A stretch of 64,000 nt of DNA from contig JAJEKV010000191.1 in NCBI GenBank assembly GCA_021234155.1, positions 1 through 64,000 on the forward strand. The letters run 5' to 3'. Positions 60,401 through 64,000 of this stretch are shown in pieces. The position numbers were made by a program, and so were the translations under genes. The notes under the pieces are model-generated. The model was not told where the DNA came from. It searched no databases and saw only the letters and a list, made by a program, of their open reading frames with translations. The first letter of the stretch is position 1. Every line of letters begins with the position of its first letter. This DNA comes from Isoetes taiwanensis. Lineage: Eukaryota > Streptophyta > Lycopodiopsida > Isoetales > Isoetaceae.

Positions 60401-62868
60401 CAAAATTAAAATTCCTTAAAAGAAAGCTGGATTCTCTGTTTTCTGGCGAAGAAGCCATAAATGCAGAGAGGCGTGGTAGCAGAGGAGAAGGAAGGGTTGG
60501 ATTTAGTGTGTTTATGATGCAGATTCATCTACAATGCAGGAAGTCTGCTTCTCCAAGCATTTACCCTTGGTTTGTTTATCAAGATCCACAGTATTCAAGA
60601 AGAGCATGCATTAGACTGCCTTGCCCTTTACATCCAGTTCTGGTTCTTCTATGAAGGTTGTGGAAGCTATGAAGCAGAGTGTGATAAAGGAACCTCCTTG
60701 ATCGAGGTTTAAGGGAGGTCAACCTTTTCTATCGCGGGTCATGGCAACATAACCACGTTCGGCCTCCCGACCTCGTGTGTTATTTGCTATAACCCACTCG
60801 AGACGAGGGTTAACCTCCTCTTCACACCATTGGTTACGTTATCTTAAACCTCAGTCCTCGGAGATTCTACAAATCCAACCGGTCCCGGAGATTTGGATCC
60901 GGAGAGGTTATTTCAAGATAACCTCTCGAATATTATCTTTTCAAGTATATTCGAAAGTGATTATCGTAATAACTTCCCTGATATTCGTACCTTCACATTC
61001 GCGCCTTAGCCGCCATAGCCTCCCGCCTCAAGACACGCCACGTGGACGTTTCCTGTGGCGGGTCCGATGCTTATCCAAAACGAAGCCTTGTATCATAGTA
61101 TGAAAACACAAACACCGCCCGACCTCCTACCATAGCCTCAACCGTTCATGCCGTAAAAGCCTTTTTAGAGCTAAAAAATAATATAGTTTTGCATCCAAAC
61201 TTTTGGACAGCTATTCCAAAGCATTAGATGGAATATTTTGGAGTCCATGCAAACTCCTCGAATATTGAATTACTTCTCCGCTTCCTTCGGAGGCATACTC
61301 ACTTCTTTTGGTGATTTGGTTCTTGACTTAAGACATAGCAGCTTTTAACAGCCCAATAATTTTTAATTCCAAGGCCACGAAAGAAAGGGAAATTTGGAAA
61401 CAAGGGAGTCGGAATTCAAAGGCCCAAGAACCGCAGATTTAGCGCCAAAATTAAAATTCCTTATAAGAAAGTCGGATTCTCTGCTTTTCTGAAGAAGCCA
61501 TAACCGCAGAGGGATAAGAAGGAGAGGAGAAGGAAGGGTTGGATTTAATGTGTTTATGATGCGCATTTGTCTACAATGTGAAGTCCGCAACCTCCAAGCA
61601 TTTACCATTGGTTCGTTTATCAAGATCCACAATATTCAAGAAGAGTGCATCGGGCGCCTTTGCCCTTTAAATCCAGTTCCGGTTCTTCTATGAAGGTGTG
61701 AAGCTATGAAGCAAAGTGTGAAAAGAACCTCCGGATCGAGGTTTAAGGAGGTCAACCCCCCCCTCTCGCGGGTCATGGCAACATAACACCTTTCGGCCTC
61801 CCGGCCGGCAAGGGTTATCCGCCATCACCCTTCGAGATGAGGGTTAACCTCCTCTTCACAACATTGGTTACGTTATCTTAAACCCGGCTCCTCGGAGATT
61901 CTACAAATCCAACTAGTCCCGACGGATTTGGATCCAGATAGGTTATTTCGCATAACCTCTCGAATATGCGGGTTATTTGCCATGACCCCGTGAGAGGGAG
62001 GGAAACCTCCTCTTCACAACATTGGTTACGTTATCTTAAACCTCGCTCCTCGGAGATTCTACAAATCCAACCAGTCCCGACCGTTGGATCCAGAGAGGTT
62101 ATTTCGCATAACCTCTCGAATATTCCCTTTTCAAGTATATTCGGTGATTCTTTGTAATAACTTCCCGGATATTTGTTGACGTAAGAATATTCGTACCTTC
62201 ATGTTTTGCCTTAGCCGCCATAGCCTGCCCGCACACAGCTTCTCTGGGAGTCTCCAGGGTCTGAGTCTGATGCTTATCCAAAACGAAGCCTTGTATCATA
62301 GTATGAAAAACACAAACACCGCCAGCCTCCTACCATAGCCGACCGTTCATGCCAGAAAAGCCTTTTTTAGAGCTAAAAATAATACGCTTTTTGTGTCCAA
62401 CCTTTTTGGAGAGCTATTCGGCATCGTGGAATATTTTGGAGTCCATGCAAACTCTGAATGGGAATTATTTTCTGCTTCCTTCGAGGCATACTCACGCTTT
62501 TGGTGATTTGGTTCTTGACTTAAGACATGGTAGGCTTTTAAACAACTTAATTCAAGGCCATGAGAAAGGATGGGAATTTGGAAATAAGGGGCCGAATTCT
62601 TCCTTTCAGAACCGCTGATTTAGCTCAAATTAAAATTCCTTAAAAGAAAGCTGGATTCTCGTTTTTGCGAAGAAGCCATAAATGCGAGGGTGAAGAGCAG
62701 GAGAAGGAAGGGTTGGATTTAATGTGTTTATGATGCAGATTCATCTACAATGCGAGGAAGTCCTGCTTCTCCAAGCATTTACCATTGGTTTGTTTATCAA
62801 GATCCTAGAGATTCAAGAAGAGCGAGCATCGACCGCCTTGCCCTTTACATCATGGGCCAGATTCTTCT
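48451..62868 (+). repeat. Satellite array, right block
   Basis: The marker GAAGCCTTGTATCATAG occurs at 48810, 50019, 51215, 52397, 53437, 54445, 55652, 56858, 57815, 58843, 60039, 61082 and 62285. Intervals are 1209, 1196, 1182, 1040, 1008, 1207, 1206, 957, 1028, 1196, 1043 and 1203 bp, so short (~1.03 kb) and long (~1.2 kb) units are mixed; the 957-bp unit is a further deletion type. The array is cut at about 62868 by an LTR. Copies at 57-60 kb agree best with each other. Confidence 0.93.
59611..59922 (+). repeat. Example of the ~156-bp tandem duplication defining long units
   Basis: In the unit at 58843-60039, the segment from CACAACATTGGTTACG occurs at 59611 and again at 59767, with nearly identical sequence. 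Both copies contain the GAGAGGTTAT hairpin and GAGGGTTAACC. Short units contain one copy only. The same double segment can be seen near 49585-49860, 50785-51060 and 61855-62120. Confidence 0.85.
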
Positions 62869-63434
62869 TGTTTGGGGTGCGGGTTTTGGGAACCGGAAGA
62901 CAGCCCTCTGTGAGGACCCGTGGATCTAACGGTGAGAACTGGGACTATGTCCTTGGGAACAAGAAGAGAACAAGAAGAAGAAAACAGAACAAAAGAGAAC
63001 AATGAGAAGAAAACGATAAGCTTCCTTGATATCAATGATGAACATACATGAGCTCTGCCAATCGAGAGAAAGCTGAAAAAATGAGACAAGACTCAAAACT
63101 CATCTAGCCTTCATGTGCTAGCTCTACTCATATATATAGTACAATGGCCTTTGGCCCAATATAGACACTCTGGTGATCTGGGGTGCCGACTCTCGGAAGG
63201 AGGCCTGATTTCCCCGAGGAATTTGGCGGTGCCTCTTGAGGTGCCTAGGATCCATGACGCGAGGCGGTGATGGCCCATCACTTGTCCCGAGCGCTTGATT
63301 TTTGGGCTGCTGCTTGGTCTGCTCTTAGCGGGGCCTTGGGCCGATGGCTGACCCGTGGTTGGCCCGTGGGTCCTTGTTCTTGACCTGGTCCATCGTATGC
63401 ATGAATAGTCCGTACAGGAGGCACATGACTAACA
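62869..63434 (-). mobile_element. 3' LTR (566 bp) of a minus-strand LTR retrotransposon
   Basis: On the minus strand it begins TGTTAGTCATG right after a GGTGGGGGG purine tract and ends CACCCCAAACA at the exact point where satellite sequence stops (...CCAGATTCTTC). TG...CA ends, a TATA-like box (CTATATATATGAG, minus, at about 63129-63143) and a T/C-rich downstream part (TTCTTCTTGTTCTC) fit U3-R-U5 order in this orientation. LTR length and the polypurine tract type suggest Ty1/copia, but no pol is in view. Confidence 0.7.
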
Positions 63435-64000
63435 CCCCCCACCAAACGACACTTTCAGTGAAGAAAAGGAAGAAGTGTTTAGGGGGGGAAGCCATCCATC
63501 GAAAAGTGATCCTCGCGGGGAGTGAGGGCCGGGCACCATTATGGTAATTGCCAATGAGATCTGGCGTATTTGAAGCGGGAGGAGTGTTGAGGCCAAAGGC
63601 GGGGATCTGCATCAATGAGAAAGCGAGATCGCACCATGTCTTCAAGGGCAGCATGGGCTGCCCGAAGAAACAAACTAGCATTCCATGAGAAAGGTCACGG
63701 AGGCCGAAGGCAGCCCACGCCGCACCGGATTGCAAAGTGAAAGATGGGATTGCCGATGTAAGGAGCTGAGCAAGATGCATTTTAGAGCAACACAAAACCT
63801 GCTTGAAGGTGGACTGAAGGATCGGTGAGGTGGCTGACATTTTGCAAGAAGGTGTCAAGACCATGAAGCATCGTATGGGGGGCTTTGCCAACCACGCTCA
63901 TTAGCAATATAGATCCAATTCGTGGTGTTATCAAGAGTGGCACCCTCTCCCAAGTGGAGCGGCGAACAAAGAGGGATCCCAGGAGATCCGTCGAGATCCG
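63435..64000 (-). mobile_element. Internal 3' end of the minus-strand LTR element (continues past the window)
   Basis: The polypurine tract (minus GTTTGGTGGGGGG, about 63435-63447) is followed upstream by sequence without a recognisable RT, RNase H or integrase motif. An open minus-strand frame of 188 codons (63325-63891) runs across the tract into the LTR. It therefore cannot be the natural pol frame, and I do not call it a gene. Confidence 0.5.

Noticed and set aside
28801-62868. Repeated open frames of 60-147 codons inside the satellite units (for example 54421-54864 and 58544-58864)
   Set aside because: They recur once per unit only because the DNA repeats. Start, length and frame change from copy to copy, and no protein family signature is seen.
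27736-62868. Ribosomal DNA spacer or CRISPR-like array
   Set aside because: No rRNA gene sequence borders the array, units exceed 1 kb, and there are no short repeats separated by unique spacers.
63325-63891. 188-codon minus-strand open frame, the longest in the window
   Set aside because: It crosses the polypurine tract and the LTR border of an LTR element and shows no known domain.
1-64000. tRNA, rRNA or known small RNA genes
   Set aside because: I saw no cloverleaf with tRNA A/B boxes or conserved rRNA motifs. The only tRNA-related sequences are the retroelement primer-binding sites.

Overview
The window is nuclear DNA of a land plant, probably a flowering plant with a large repeat-rich genome. 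The evidence is two spliced genes with GT-AG introns that match plant organelle-protein families, Ty3/gypsy elements with a chromodomain-type integrase tail, a MULE transposase remnant, LINE remnants, and a ~1.0-1.2 kb tandem satellite filling about 22 kb. I cannot name the species.

Layout. 1-2580: the 3' end of a Ty3/gypsy chromovirus (decayed integrase tail, then a ~1.6 kb LTR). 2581-3960: a minus-strand MULE-type transposase remnant into which that element apparently inserted. 3961-5770: nothing recognisable. 5776-6715: a GC-rich, GGATCC-rich minisatellite. 6971-9542: an HDA14-like histone deacetylase gene with several frame breaks. 9543-22760: decayed repeats, including LINE endonuclease and reverse-transcriptase fragments, a minus-strand LTR (13777-14754) and an unidentified minus-strand coding-like stretch (17.2-20.3 kb). 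22765-23948: a small palindrome next to a 1.1 kb DNA transposon with perfect 24-bp terminal inverted repeats. 23998-27646 (minus): an 11-exon gene for a Der/EngA-type double GTPase, the best-supported gene here. 27736-62868: a satellite array that starts about 90 bp upstream of the Der start codon. It is split by one complete 13.2 kb Ty3/gypsy element (35287-48450, with LTRs, PBS, PPT and decayed gag-protease-RT-integrase-chromodomain). 62869-64000: the 3' LTR and internal end of a third LTR element, on the minus strand, breaking the array's right side.

Array structure. Units come in two lengths, about 1.03 kb and about 1.20 kb. The long form carries a tandem duplication of about 156 bp. Removing the 13.2 kb element leaves a unit of about 1192 bp, a normal long unit, so the element was a single clean insertion.

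Sequence quality. Both genes keep splice sites and family motifs but carry frame-breaking indels, many in homopolymers. Satellite copies differ mainly at CAG/CTG/CCG/CGG sites, while C-poor stretches are nearly identical. Both patterns suggest uncorrected long-read consensus error, the satellite part possibly linked to plant CHG/CG methylation. Frame-based conclusions about the retroelements and about HDA14 'pseudogene' status should be read with that in mind.
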